DNA from: Cytophagaceae bacterium
GTDB lineage: Bacteria > Bacteroidota > Bacteroidia > Cytophagales > Flexibacteraceae
Direction: 5' to 3'
DNA: 41,558 nucleotides
Assembly (NCBI GenBank): GCA_027487695.1
Contig: JAIYDB010000100.1
Coordinates: 1 to 41,558 of the forward strand
Below the pieces are notes generated by a model. The model did no database searches, had not been told where the DNA came from, and worked only from the letters and a program-made list of their open reading frames with translations. How positions within the stretch are numbered: position 1 is the first letter of the stretch; the number at the start of each line of letters is the position of its first letter. Position numbers and translations under genes: made by a program. Below, piece by piece: positions 1 through 7,805 of this stretch.

Positions 1-1734
1 AATGAGTACACCCAATACAGTATGCGTGGAAAGGCTGAACTTACGCCAAAAGATAAGTCTATGCCTACCGATGGTGGTTTGAATAGAGATTACGTTTTTG
101 ATTGGAGCCATGAGCAAATGGAGGTATTTACCCTCTTAATTCCAAGCATATATGGCGGTAGTTCTTCAGAAAAGTATGATAAGAACTCCAATGTAGCTAA
201 GGTATTAAAAGCCCAAGGTGTAGATGAAAGTCAACTTCCGGCAGTGCCTTATTATTGGGGTAGTATGCCATTTACTTCAGGACCTATTTATGCTGGAGCT
301 GTGGTTATCTTATTGTTTGTTGTAGGCTTGTTTATTGTAGATAACAGGTATCGTTGGTGGTTACTTACTGCTGCTCTGTTAGGTATTTTGTTAAGTATGG
401 GTAAGCACTTGCCAAGTCTTAACTATACCTTATATGATGTATTCCCGTACTATAACAAGTTCCGTACAGTGGCAATGGCCATATTTATAGCACAGGTTAC
501 AATGCCGCTTTTAGCTGCATTGGCTCTCAATAAACTGTTTGATTCAGAAATAGACAAAGCCCTACAAAAGAAGCTAACCATTGCTGCCGGTATTGTAGCT
601 GCTGTAACAGTGCTATTCTTTTTGATTCCAGATATAGCTGGCGATTTTACCGCTGAAGAAAACGATGCACGTTTGGCAACCCAAGGCTTCCCAGAGTGGC
701 TTATTAGCGCCGTAGGAGAAGACAGAATAGATTTAGTGAAGTCTGATGCTATTCGTTCTTTCTTCTATATTCTGATGGCCTTTGGTGCAATCTATGCAAT
801 GAAGTTTAAAGCAATTCCAAGAGTTGCTTTGGTAGGTATCTTAGGTTTATTAACCCTATCTGACCTTTGGGCTGTTGATAGAAGGTATTTGAACAAAGAA
901 AGTTTCCAAAAGAAATCTGATTGGGAAAACAATGTATCTAAAGATGCAGCTGATGAATTCATTAAGAAGGATACAGATCCTCACTACAGGGTATTGAACC
1001 TGCAAAATCCATTTGCAGAAACAAAGACTTCAGCGTTTCACCATTCATTAGGTGGTTATAGCCCTGCAAAAGTACGTCGTTACCAAGATTTGATTGAAAA
1101 CAACCTCACCGTTGAAATTCAACAACTTACCCAAATGATCAATAGCAGACAGTTTACCATGGATAGTCTTCAAAAGTTGGAGATTATCAATATGCTAAAC
1201 ACTCGCTACATTAAACTTGGCGATACTCCAGATGCTGTAATCAAGAACCCTTATGCAAGAGGCAACGCTTGGTTTGTTAAGGACATTAAAGCGGTAACAT
1301 CGCCTGATGAAGAGATTTTAGCTATCAATCAAATTGATGTGCTTTCAGAAGCTACCGTTGATACTAAGAAGTTCCCTGCTGTAAAGGAATCTGTTTTCGT
1401 TACAGATTCTGCTGCTACCATTAAGCTTACCCAATACAAGCTTAATGATATGGTTTATGAAAGTAATAACCCTAATCCTGGCCTTGCTGTGTTTTCAGAT
1501 ATTTACTATCCTGCAGGATGGGAAGTAACGGTAGACGATAAGCCAGCAGACTATATTAGGGCTAATTATATTTTACGTGGCTTACAATTGCCAGCAGGTA
1601 AACATACCATCCGTTTTCAGTTTAGGCCACAATCTTATTATTTAGGTAATAAAATTATGATGGCTAGCGGATCAATGATTATTTTAATGTTCCTGATAGC
1701 CAGCGTAGTTACGCTTAGGAAGCCAAAAGAGTAA
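1..1734 (+). CDS. YfhO-family integral membrane protein, C-terminal part (5' truncated by window)
   Basis: The reading frame is open from base 1, so the apparent Met at base 22 is internal and the true start lies upstream of the window. About 577 residues are visible. Hydrophobic membrane segments lie roughly at residues 95-185 and 245-290 of the visible part. They are followed by a long soluble domain (about 300-545), which ends in the pattern AGWEVTVDDKPA ... LPAGKHTIRFQF and then a last membrane helix. That closing module and the overall shape fit the YfhO membrane protein family (PF09586), whose members are linked in some bacteria to glycosylation of cell-envelope polymers. The biochemical role in Bacteroidota is not settled. 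It is followed directly by a tRNA operon promoter. The family call is from sequence pattern; the function is uncertain. Confidence 0.8.
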   Translation, partial: NEYTQYSMRGKAELTPKDKSMPTDGGLNRDYVFDWSHEQMEVFTLLIPSIYGGSSSEKYDKNSNVAKVLKAQGVDESQLPAVPYYWGSMPFTSGPIYAGAVVILLFVVGLFIVDNRYRWWLLTAALLGILLSMGKHLPSLNYTLYDVFPYYNKFRTVAMAIFIAQVTMPLLAALALNKLFDSEIDKALQKKLTIAAGIVAAVTVLFFLIPDIAGDFTAEENDARLATQGFPEWLISAVGEDRIDLVKSDAIRSFFYILMAFGAIYAMKFKAIPRVALVGILGLLTLSDLWAVDRRYLNKESFQKKSDWENNVSKDAADEFIKKDTDPHYRVLNLQNPFAETKTSAFHHSLGGYSPAKVRRYQDLIENNLTVEIQQLTQMINSRQFTMDSLQKLEIINMLNTRYIKLGDTPDAVIKNPYARGNAWFVKDIKAVTSPDEEILAINQIDVLSEATVDTKKFPAVKESVFVTDSAATIKLTQYKLNDMVYESNNPNPGLAVFSDIYYPAGWEVTVDDKPADYIRANYILRGLQLPAGKHTIRFQFRPQSYYLGNKIMMASGSMIILMFLIASVVTLRKPKE

Positions 1735-1753
1735 AAAAATATTAAAATTATTT

Positions 1754-1800
1754 GGGTGCAAAGTATTGACAATGGCTTAAAAACCCCTATCTTTGCACCC
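1754..1800. repeat. 10-bp perfect inverted repeat around the tRNA promoter
   Basis: GGGTGCAAAG at 1754-1763 is the exact reverse complement of CTTTGCACCC at 1791-1800. The right arm covers the last five bases of the -7 box, and the left arm ends just before the -33 TTG. The spacer is 27 bases. No T-run follows, so it does not look like an intrinsic terminator for the preceding gene. Confidence 0.7.
1766..1795 (+). promoter_or_regulatory. Bacteroidota-type promoter of the tRNA operon
   Basis: TTG at 1766-1768 and TATCTTTG at 1788-1795 are separated by 19 bases, an excellent match to the Bacteroidota -33/-7 consensus. The -33 side reads TTGAC, as is common in strong stable-RNA promoters. Transcription should begin a few bases past 1800, about 30 bases before the first tRNA. 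Confidence 0.8.
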
Positions 1801-1834
1801 ACTTCTGAAACAACGAAGTAGCCGAAAGGCAAAT

Positions 1835-1907
1835 GCGAAAGTAGCTCAGTTGGTAGAGCGCAACCTTGCCAAGGTTGAGGTCGCGAGTTCGAGACTCGTC
1901 TTTCGCT
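1835..1907 (+). tRNA. tRNA-Gly(GCC), copy 1
   Basis: A full 73-base cloverleaf. The acceptor stem GCGAAAG pairs with CTTTCGC, the discriminator is T, the D arm is GCTC/GAGC, the anticodon stem is CAACC/GGTTG, and the T arm is GCGAG-TTCGAGA-CTCGT. The anticodon loop TTGCCAA gives anticodon GCC at 1868-1870. No CCA is encoded. The gene is identical to the copy at 2085-2157. Confidence 0.97.
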
Positions 1908-1952
1908 CTGAAATAGTGAGATTATTTAGCAATAAATAAGAACACTTTTTTC

Positions 1953-2038
1953 GCCGGGGTGGTGGAACTGGTAGACACGAAGGACTTAAAATCCTTTGAC
2001 CCTTACCGGTCGTGCGGGTTCGATTCCCGCCCCTGGTA
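1953..2038 (+). tRNA. tRNA-Leu(TAA)
   Basis: An 86-base class II tRNA with a long variable arm (about GACCCTTACCGGTC). The acceptor GCCGGGG pairs with CCCTGGT using two G-U pairs, and the discriminator is A. The anticodon stem is AAGGA/TCCTT with loop CTTAAAA, so the anticodon is TAA. The T arm is GCGGG-TTCGATT-CCCGC. It lies between two identical glycine tRNAs in one transcript. Confidence 0.96.
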
Positions 2039-2084
2039 CACCTGCTTAACAGGTTTCTGACAGTCCTAAGGTCAGATAAATTAA

Positions 2085-2157
2085 GCGAAAGTAGCTCAGT
2101 TGGTAGAGCGCAACCTTGCCAAGGTTGAGGTCGCGAGTTCGAGACTCGTCTTTCGCT
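2085..2157 (+). tRNA. tRNA-Gly(GCC), copy 2
   Basis: Identical over all 73 bases to 1835-1907, including anticodon GCC. It is separated from tRNA-Leu by 46 bases. That spacer contains a small stem-loop, TCTGAC...GTCAGA, which may guide processing of the transcript. The gene ends five bases before a strong terminator. Confidence 0.97.
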
Positions 2158-2161
2158 CATC

Positions 2162-2193
2162 AAATCCGTAATCTTATGATTACGGATTTTTTT
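2162..2193 (+). terminator. Intrinsic terminator of the tRNA operon
   Basis: A perfect stem of about 12 bp (AAATCCGTAATC / GATTACGGATTT) with a TTAT loop runs into a T-tract ending at 2193. It closes the Gly-Leu-Gly tRNA transcript. Confidence 0.9.
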
Positions 2194-2526
2194 GTGCTTT
2201 TTAGATTCGCCTACAATTCTTTTGGATTCCCTACTTCTATATGGCGGTACAACTAATTATATACTGCAAAAGGATATTTTTTTACAAGGCTTTGAACAAC
2301 CCAGAGAAGGAGGCTAGAGCTAATGAATTTCCTTGAAATCACTTGGGTAGGTAGAAGTTGTTTATTACTATGGTCGGTTATTTCTTACTTAGAAACGCGT
2401 AGTATTTTTCTAAGAAAAAAAAGAATTATTCTTATATTTTGACTTTGGGCGTTAAAAAATTATTTATTAACTACAAGATAGTCAGTATTTTAAGAATTAT
2501 ACTTAAAATTACCTAGGAAAAAATGA
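2194..2526. other. AT-rich intergenic region without a clear gene
   Basis: No convincing gene is visible. It contains one 39-codon open frame (2323-2442, plus strand) preceded by AAGGAGG, which is treated as doubtful. It also has a short 8-bp inverted repeat, ATTTTAAG (2487-2494) / CTTAAAAT (2502-2509), lying just upstream of the promoter for the following gene. That repeat could be an operator, but there is no direct support. Confidence 0.5.
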
Positions 2527-2554
2527 TTGTTTTTTGGGTAAAAACTTACATTTG
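2527..2554 (+). promoter_or_regulatory. Promoter of the NHL/LRR surface protein gene
   Basis: TTG at 2527-2529 and TACATTTG at 2547-2554 are 17 bases apart and match the Bacteroidota -33/-7 pattern. The implied 5' leader before the ATG at 2586 is about 25 bases. Confidence 0.65.
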
Positions 2555-2585
2555 TAAGCAAATACCTCATTAACCTAACCAAGCT

Positions 2586-5500
2586 ATGAAAAATTTTACT
2601 CGGTTTTTAAGCCTATTTTTAATCTTTACCATTTTTGGAGGGTCCTTGTTATTGGGACAAACCTACACGGTAACCACTATTGCTGGTACTGGAAATCCAG
2701 GTAATACCAATGGACCAGGTGCTCAAGCCTCTTTTGGTTATCCCTCTGGAATTGCTGTAGATCGTTCTGGCAATATTTATATTGCAGACCAGCAAAACAA
2801 TCTTATCCGCAAAATCAACACTTTAGGAGTTGTAAGCACTTTTGCAGGTTCGGGTCCCGGAAATGCAGATGGTTTAGGAACCGCTGCAAGTTTTGGACTT
2901 CCAGCTGGTGTAGCAATAGATGATGATGGTTATTTTTATGTTGTAGATAGAGGTACTGGCATCATCCGTAAAATAAGTCCTGATGGTTTGGTCTCTACTG
3001 TAGCTGGGACAGCAAGTAGTTTTGGATTTAGTGATGGTATTGGAGCAGCTGCTATATTTTATGGTCCTTCAGGAATTGCAGTAGATCGTGCAGGTAATAT
3101 GTATGTTGCAGATCAAGCTAATCATCGTATCCGGAAAATTACTCCTACTAGGGTAGTCACCACTCTTGCTGGTTCAACACAAGGATTTCAAGACGGTATA
3201 GGCACAGCTGCACTATTTAGCAATCCTTCCTCTGTAGTTTTAGACGGTGATAATAATGTATATGTTGCTGATGAAGGTAATCAGCGTATCCGTAAAATTA
3301 CCCCAGCAGGTGTAGTAACCACTGTAGCTGGTGGGGGGTATGGCAGAGATAATGGCGTGGCAACAAGCGCGACTTTTGCAAGACTAACTGGAATAGCAAT
3401 AGACGGTGCTGGAAATATTTTTGTTGCAGATGCAGATAATCATATGATTAGAAAAATTAGTACTGCGGGAATTGTAACTACGATAGCAGGAAATGGTAGA
3501 TATGATTATATTGATGCTGTAGGGACGGCTGCGAGTTTCCAAGTACCTAACGGTATTTCAATAGATAATGCTGGTAATTTATATGTAGTAGAACGTCAAG
3601 GCTGTCGTGTTCGTAAATTAACTCCGTCTTGCGTAACCCCAGCTACGCCTACTATTTCTGGAAGTGCTTCATTTTGTTTAGGTGGTTCCACGGTATTAAC
3701 ATCAAGTGCACCAACAGGCAACCGATGGAGCACTGGTGAAACCACAAGAAGTATCACAGTAAATACAGCAGGAAACTATACAGTAAGAGTAATTTCAGAT
3801 GTTTGTTCGTCAGCGGTAAGTGCAACTAAAACAGTTACTGTAGGTTCAAGTAGTGGTTTCACTATTCCTGATCCTGCTTTTGCTGCAGCGCTCCGCAATA
3901 TTGTGCCAAGTTGCATGAATTGCAATCAGTTAGATACTAATTGCGCTGCTTTGAATACCATCACAAGGTTAGATATTCCTAACGCTGGAATAACCAATCT
4001 TACTGGTATTAAGTATTTTCGCAACCTAAAAGGTTTGTATGCTTCTAGCAACGCCATTACTTTCTTGCCTGAACTACCTGCGTCAATAGAGAACTTATCG
4101 CTGCCTAATAACCAGATATCTTCAATTTCTACTTTACCAACTGGGTTAAACTCATTAGATGTAAGCTATAACCCAATCAATAGCTTGCCTAGTTTACCAG
4201 CATCGTTAGAAACACTTTATATCAATGGTACTGGTATTTCTTCATTATCTAACTTACCGAATACCTTATACCAATTAAATGCAGCTGGTAGCGGGATTAC
4301 ATGTATTCAAAATGTACCTACTGGTCCTTTCCCAGGTTGGAGAACTGAAGGTTTCCAAACTGATATTCAAGTAGGCTTATGTGCACCAGTTTGTAACATT
4401 CCGTCGCCAACAATTTATGCTAACGGACCTACATACTTCTGTCCTGGAACAACTACTACAATAGTTGCGCCAACAGGATATACAGCTTATTTATGGAGTA
4501 ATGGTGAGGTAACAATAACTAACACATTAGATGTAAGCACTAATGCCACTATTTCAGTACAAGTTGTTAGTGGTTCATGTACTTCGCCAAGTAGTAATAG
4601 TATTAGAATTCAAGTGGGTGCAGAAGAAGTACCTGTTATTTTTACTACTCAAACTGCTCCTTTCTGTGAAGGGACTGAGTTTGCAACATTATCTATAGTG
4701 GGTAATGCTACTAATATTCGTTGGAGCAATGGTAGTGTTGGTAATTCTATCCAAGTGCGTATTGGAGGCACTTATTATGCCCAAACTTATAACAGAGATT
4801 GCCAAAGTTTACCAAGTAACTCTATCACAGTAACTTCTTACAACTGTGGCGGTGCAATGATTCCTGATACTGCATTTGCAGCTGCTTTGGAATTAATTAT
4901 TCCAAATGCAATGAATGGTCAGTATATCGATACCTCATTAGCTGAAGTTAAAAACCTAACCTACTTAAATGTAAACAATAGCAATATCCGTTCATTAGAG
5001 GGTATTGGTTTCTTTACAAGTTTAAAGTCGCTATTTGCTTTAAACAACCGAATTACTTGGGTGCCTACTTTCCCTGCTTCTATTAAGCAGGTATCAATGC
5101 AAGGTAACGCAGTAACTTCTATTTCTTCTTTAACTGAAGGTTTGGAGTCGTTTGATATTTCAAGCAATCCACTAACTAGTATTGCTGCTGGTGCTTTCCC
5201 AAGTACTTTAACGGCATTGTATGTTTTAAATACTCCACTTACTAGCGTTCCAACTTTGCCTAATTCGCTATTCATTATGAATGCGAACCAATCAGGTATT
5301 ACTTGTTTACCAAATATCCCTGCGGGTCCTTTCCCAAGTTGGAGAACTCAAGGTTTTGTAACTGATATTAACTTAGGCCTATGTGGTGCTACCCGTACCT
5401 ACGGCTTTGAAGTACCTGATGCCAATTTTGCTGCTTGGCTTCGTGCTAATTATGCCGATTGTATGAATGGCAATTTCTTGGATACTACTTGTACCCCTGT

Positions 5501-7370
5501 TAATCAGGCCAATGCAGTTAATGTTTCAGGTTTAAACATTAGCAACCTAAACGGAATTCAATACTTCCGTAACTTATTAAGCTTGAATGCAAGTAATAAC
5601 AACCTTACTTGGTTGCCTACCTTGCCTAATAGCTTATTACTGTTAAACATTAACAACAATAACTTTACTGCTTTACCAAGTGTACCAACTAATATTAGGG
5701 TGATTAATGCTGCTTCAAATAGAATTAGTAGCATTACTTCTTTCCCTGCTAACTTGGAGACCATCTCTTTGGTAAACAATAACTTGACTTCATTACCAAC
5801 TTTACCAAATGGATTGTACTCAATCTTGGTAGGAATGAACAACATTACTTGTTTACCAAATATCCCAACTGGTCCGTTCCCTAGCTATGCTAATGGTGGT
5901 TTTACTAGTAACCCTTCATTACCTGCTTGTGGTTCAACCCCTGCTGGCTATGTATTAATTCCTGATAACAACTTTGCTGCTTATTTAAGAGGTGTTATCC
6001 CAAGTTGTATGTATGGCAATTACTTAAATCCTGATTGCAACAACATTGTTGATTTAAGAGAGATCTATATCGTAGATAGAAGTATAGCCTCAATTGAAGG
6101 AATTCAATACTTAACTAGTGTTAAAGCGGTTTATGCTGGCGGTAACTTATTAACTACTACCCCTGCTATGCCTGCAAGTGTAAAGAACTTATCATTGAAA
6201 GGTAACCAACTTACAAGCATAGGTGCTTTAAATGCTGGTTTAGAGTCTATTGACGTTTCATTCAATACTGGTTTAACTTCAGTTGGTAATGTTTTACCTC
6301 ATACCTTACAGGTGTTGTATGCCTTAAACACAAGCATCAATTCCCTACCATTATTACCAAATACCGTTTACCAAGTAAGTACTTCTGGTAGCCCAATTAG
6401 ATGCTTGCCAAATATCCCTGTTGGTCCTTTCCCTAGCTGGTGGAACTCAGGTTTTGTGAGCGATGCGGGTCTTGGTCTTTGTGTTCCTGTACCTCCGGTT
6501 GATTTGCCAGAAGGTTTTGTTACAGTAACTGATTCTGCTTTCTTATTGATTTTACGTGAATTGCAACCTCAGTGTTTGAATGGTAACTTGTTAGATACCA
6601 ACTGTGCTGGTTTGTGTAACATTAACACTTTAAACATTGAAGGCAGAGGCGTTGCTAACATAGACGCTTTGCAATACCTAAAGTGCTTAAAATCATTTTA
6701 TGCTAGCAATAACAACATTGCTTCATATATCAAATTACCGGCTAGCCTGTTATCGTTAAGCTTAAAGGATAACCCATTGGATAGCGTTCACAGCCTACCA
6801 GCAAACTTGGAAAGCTTAGATATTAGTGAGACTAATGTACGTAACCTACCTAGCACACTTCCAGCTTTACAAACTTTATATGTGAGAAATTGTGTTGATA
6901 TGCAGAGCCTACCTACTTTACCTAACAGCTTATATTACTTAGAAGCAAATGGTAGTAGTGTTCAATGTATTAGTCATTACCCAATAGGTCCATTCCCTAG
7001 CTGGTATACAGGCGTGTTTGTGAATGACAATGCTTTGCCATTATGTTCTGATTTATTAGGCGGTTTAAGCTCAGCTTCATCGTTCGAAAGTGCTGATGAA
7101 TTGAATATGAATACTAGCGCATTTGAGCAAGAAAGCGGGTTAACTATCTACCCTAACCCTGCTACAAACCAAGTGAACTTACAGGCAGGTTCTTTAACCG
7201 AAGCAGGTACCGTAACCTTGTTAAATGCGGTAGGCCAACAAGTAGCTATGAAAAATATTGCTTTTGGTGCTACAGTTAGCTTTAACCTTGAAGGTTTAAA
7301 TAGAGGTATTTACTTTGTACGTTATACCTTGCCTACGTCAACTAAAGTAATACAGCTTATTGTAAAATAA
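2586..7370 (+). CDS. Large secreted NHL-propeller / Ig-like / LRR protein with T9SS sorting domain
   Basis: A 1594-residue exported protein. A signal peptide covers residues 1 to about 25. Residues 27-348 hold about six NHL repeats with the recurring pattern GIAVDRAGNMYVAD...RIRKI, which should form a beta-propeller. An Ig-like domain follows at about 354-420. Leucine-rich modules lie at about 424-600, 757-934, 940-1116, 1121-1300 and 1310-1488. Two more Ig-like domains (about 603-678 and 681-752) separate the first and second modules. Each module opens with a PDxxFAAxLR-like helix and most end in CLPNIPxGPFPSW. Residues 1515-1594 form a type A T9SS sorting domain (YPNPATNQV ... GIYFVRY). The protein is probably surface-attached or released after T9SS export. 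Adhesion or ligand binding is inferred from the domains; no catalytic motif was seen. It is a single-gene unit with its own promoter and terminator. Confidence 0.93.
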   Translation: MKNFTRFLSLFLIFTIFGGSLLLGQTYTVTTIAGTGNPGNTNGPGAQASFGYPSGIAVDRSGNIYIADQQNNLIRKINTLGVVSTFAGSGPGNADGLGTAASFGLPAGVAIDDDGYFYVVDRGTGIIRKISPDGLVSTVAGTASSFGFSDGIGAAAIFYGPSGIAVDRAGNMYVADQANHRIRKITPTRVVTTLAGSTQGFQDGIGTAALFSNPSSVVLDGDNNVYVADEGNQRIRKITPAGVVTTVAGGGYGRDNGVATSATFARLTGIAIDGAGNIFVADADNHMIRKISTAGIVTTIAGNGRYDYIDAVGTAASFQVPNGISIDNAGNLYVVERQGCRVRKLTPSCVTPATPTISGSASFCLGGSTVLTSSAPTGNRWSTGETTRSITVNTAGNYTVRVISDVCSSAVSATKTVTVGSSSGFTIPDPAFAAALRNIVPSCMNCNQLDTNCAALNTITRLDIPNAGITNLTGIKYFRNLKGLYASSNAITFLPELPASIENLSLPNNQISSISTLPTGLNSLDVSYNPINSLPSLPASLETLYINGTGISSLSNLPNTLYQLNAAGSGITCIQNVPTGPFPGWRTEGFQTDIQVGLCAPVCNIPSPTIYANGPTYFCPGTTTTIVAPTGYTAYLWSNGEVTITNTLDVSTNATISVQVVSGSCTSPSSNSIRIQVGAEEVPVIFTTQTAPFCEGTEFATLSIVGNATNIRWSNGSVGNSIQVRIGGTYYAQTYNRDCQSLPSNSITVTSYNCGGAMIPDTAFAAALELIIPNAMNGQYIDTSLAEVKNLTYLNVNNSNIRSLEGIGFFTSLKSLFALNNRITWVPTFPASIKQVSMQGNAVTSISSLTEGLESFDISSNPLTSIAAGAFPSTLTALYVLNTPLTSVPTLPNSLFIMNANQSGITCLPNIPAGPFPSWRTQGFVTDINLGLCGATRTYGFEVPDANFAAWLRANYADCMNGNFLDTTCTPVNQANAVNVSGLNISNLNGIQYFRNLLSLNASNNNLTWLPTLPNSLLLLNINNNNFTALPSVPTNIRVINAASNRISSITSFPANLETISLVNNNLTSLPTLPNGLYSILVGMNNITCLPNIPTGPFPSYANGGFTSNPSLPACGSTPAGYVLIPDNNFAAYLRGVIPSCMYGNYLNPDCNNIVDLREIYIVDRSIASIEGIQYLTSVKAVYAGGNLLTTTPAMPASVKNLSLKGNQLTSIGALNAGLESIDVSFNTGLTSVGNVLPHTLQVLYALNTSINSLPLLPNTVYQVSTSGSPIRCLPNIPVGPFPSWWNSGFVSDAGLGLCVPVPPVDLPEGFVTVTDSAFLLILRELQPQCLNGNLLDTNCAGLCNINTLNIEGRGVANIDALQYLKCLKSFYASNNNIASYIKLPASLLSLSLKDNPLDSVHSLPANLESLDISETNVRNLPSTLPALQTLYVRNCVDMQSLPTLPNSLYYLEANGSSVQCISHYPIGPFPSWYTGVFVNDNALPLCSDLLGGLSSASSFESADELNMNTSAFEQESGLTIYPNPATNQVNLQAGSLTEAGTVTLLNAVGQQVAMKNIAFGATVSFNLEGLNRGIYFVRYTLPTSTKVIQLIVK
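3855..7049 (+). repeat. Five intragenic repeats of a ~530-bp LRR module
   Basis: Modules lie near 3855-4385, 4854-5387, 5403-5933, 5946-6485 and 6513-7049. Each encodes about 178 residues: a capping helix with paired cysteines, seven or eight short leucine-rich turns of the LPxLPxSL type, and a closing GPFPSW segment. Modules 2 to 5 are almost back to back, while 1 and 2 are split by two Ig-like domains. The pattern suggests duplication of a whole module rather than of single LRR units. Confidence 0.85.
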
Positions 7371-7388
7371 GGAGTATTAATATTCTGC

Positions 7389-7424
7389 AAAAGGCGGGGT
7401 AGGGAAGCCTACCTCGCCTTTTTT
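7389..7424 (+). terminator. Intrinsic terminator after the NHL/LRR gene
   Basis: A 15-bp stem, AAAAGGCGGGGTAGG / CCTACCTCGCCTTTT (one G-T pair), with a GAAG loop and a T-tract ending at 7424, 18 bases after the stop codon. Confidence 0.9.
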
Positions 7425-7548
7425 ATGAATTAAAAACAGCTAACTTGTAAGGAATTGAGCACCAATATTGCAGGTTTAGCGTTAAATTTGTTTTCTTTGC
7501 ATCGCTTGGCAGAATTTCTGCTGTTTTTAGGCACGTATAAAATTACTA

Positions 7549-7767
7549 ATGCGCCATCTGGTAAAGTCCCTATTGTTAATTCTGATTGTGGTAAGTACCA
7601 CAGGTTGCTTCTCTATGAAGCCACCTCGTTGCAAAACTCCCGGATGTCACGTTAAAATGATTCACCCTCACGCAGGCAGAAACTACAGGGGAAGACCTTG
7701 GTGGGTATTTAACCAGAATCCAAAGATTGGGCAGGAATACAAGCCAGGAAAGCGCTCTAAATACTAG
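7549..7767 (+). CDS. Small conserved-looking lipoprotein (72 aa)
   Basis: A 72-residue protein with a classic lipoprotein signal. A basic start (MRHLVK) and hydrophobic core (LLLILIVV) lead to a lipobox-like end, STTGC, with Cys at about residue 20. The mature part is small, basic and rich in Cys, His, Trp and Pro (CKTPGCHVKMIHPHAGR, then RGRPWWVFNQNPKIGQ). Two cysteines spaced CxxxxC and nearby histidines could bind a metal, but this is inference. I do not recognise a named family. A longer frame starting at 7455 overlaps it in another phase and lacks any signal, so this frame was preferred. A TAAATTTG box at 7483-7490 may be its -7 element, although no well-spaced TTG accompanies it. Confidence 0.75.
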   Translation: MRHLVKSLLLILIVVSTTGCFSMKPPRCKTPGCHVKMIHPHAGRNYRGRPWWVFNQNPKIGQEYKPGKRSKY

Positions 7768-7805
7768 AACTTTTTAGTTGATATTAATATGAGATAGTTT
7801 GCTCG

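Noticed and set aside
1846-2163. Minus-strand open frame of 105 codons across the tRNA cluster
   Set aside because: It runs antisense through three tRNA genes, and its repeated ends simply mirror the duplicated tRNA-Gly. No coding signal.
4961-5845. Minus-strand open frames inside the LRR region
   Set aside because: They are antisense shadows of the LRR modules, created by the repeated Leu/Pro codons; no start signals or recognisable products.
3855-7049. CRISPR-like or satellite repeat array
   Set aside because: The repeats are about 530 bp, in frame and translate to leucine-rich modules; there are no short direct repeats with unique spacers.
7455-7655. Open frame of 66 codons overlapping the small lipoprotein
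   Set aside because: No signal peptide or family pattern, and it contains the probable promoter region; the overlapping frame at 7549 has a clear lipobox.
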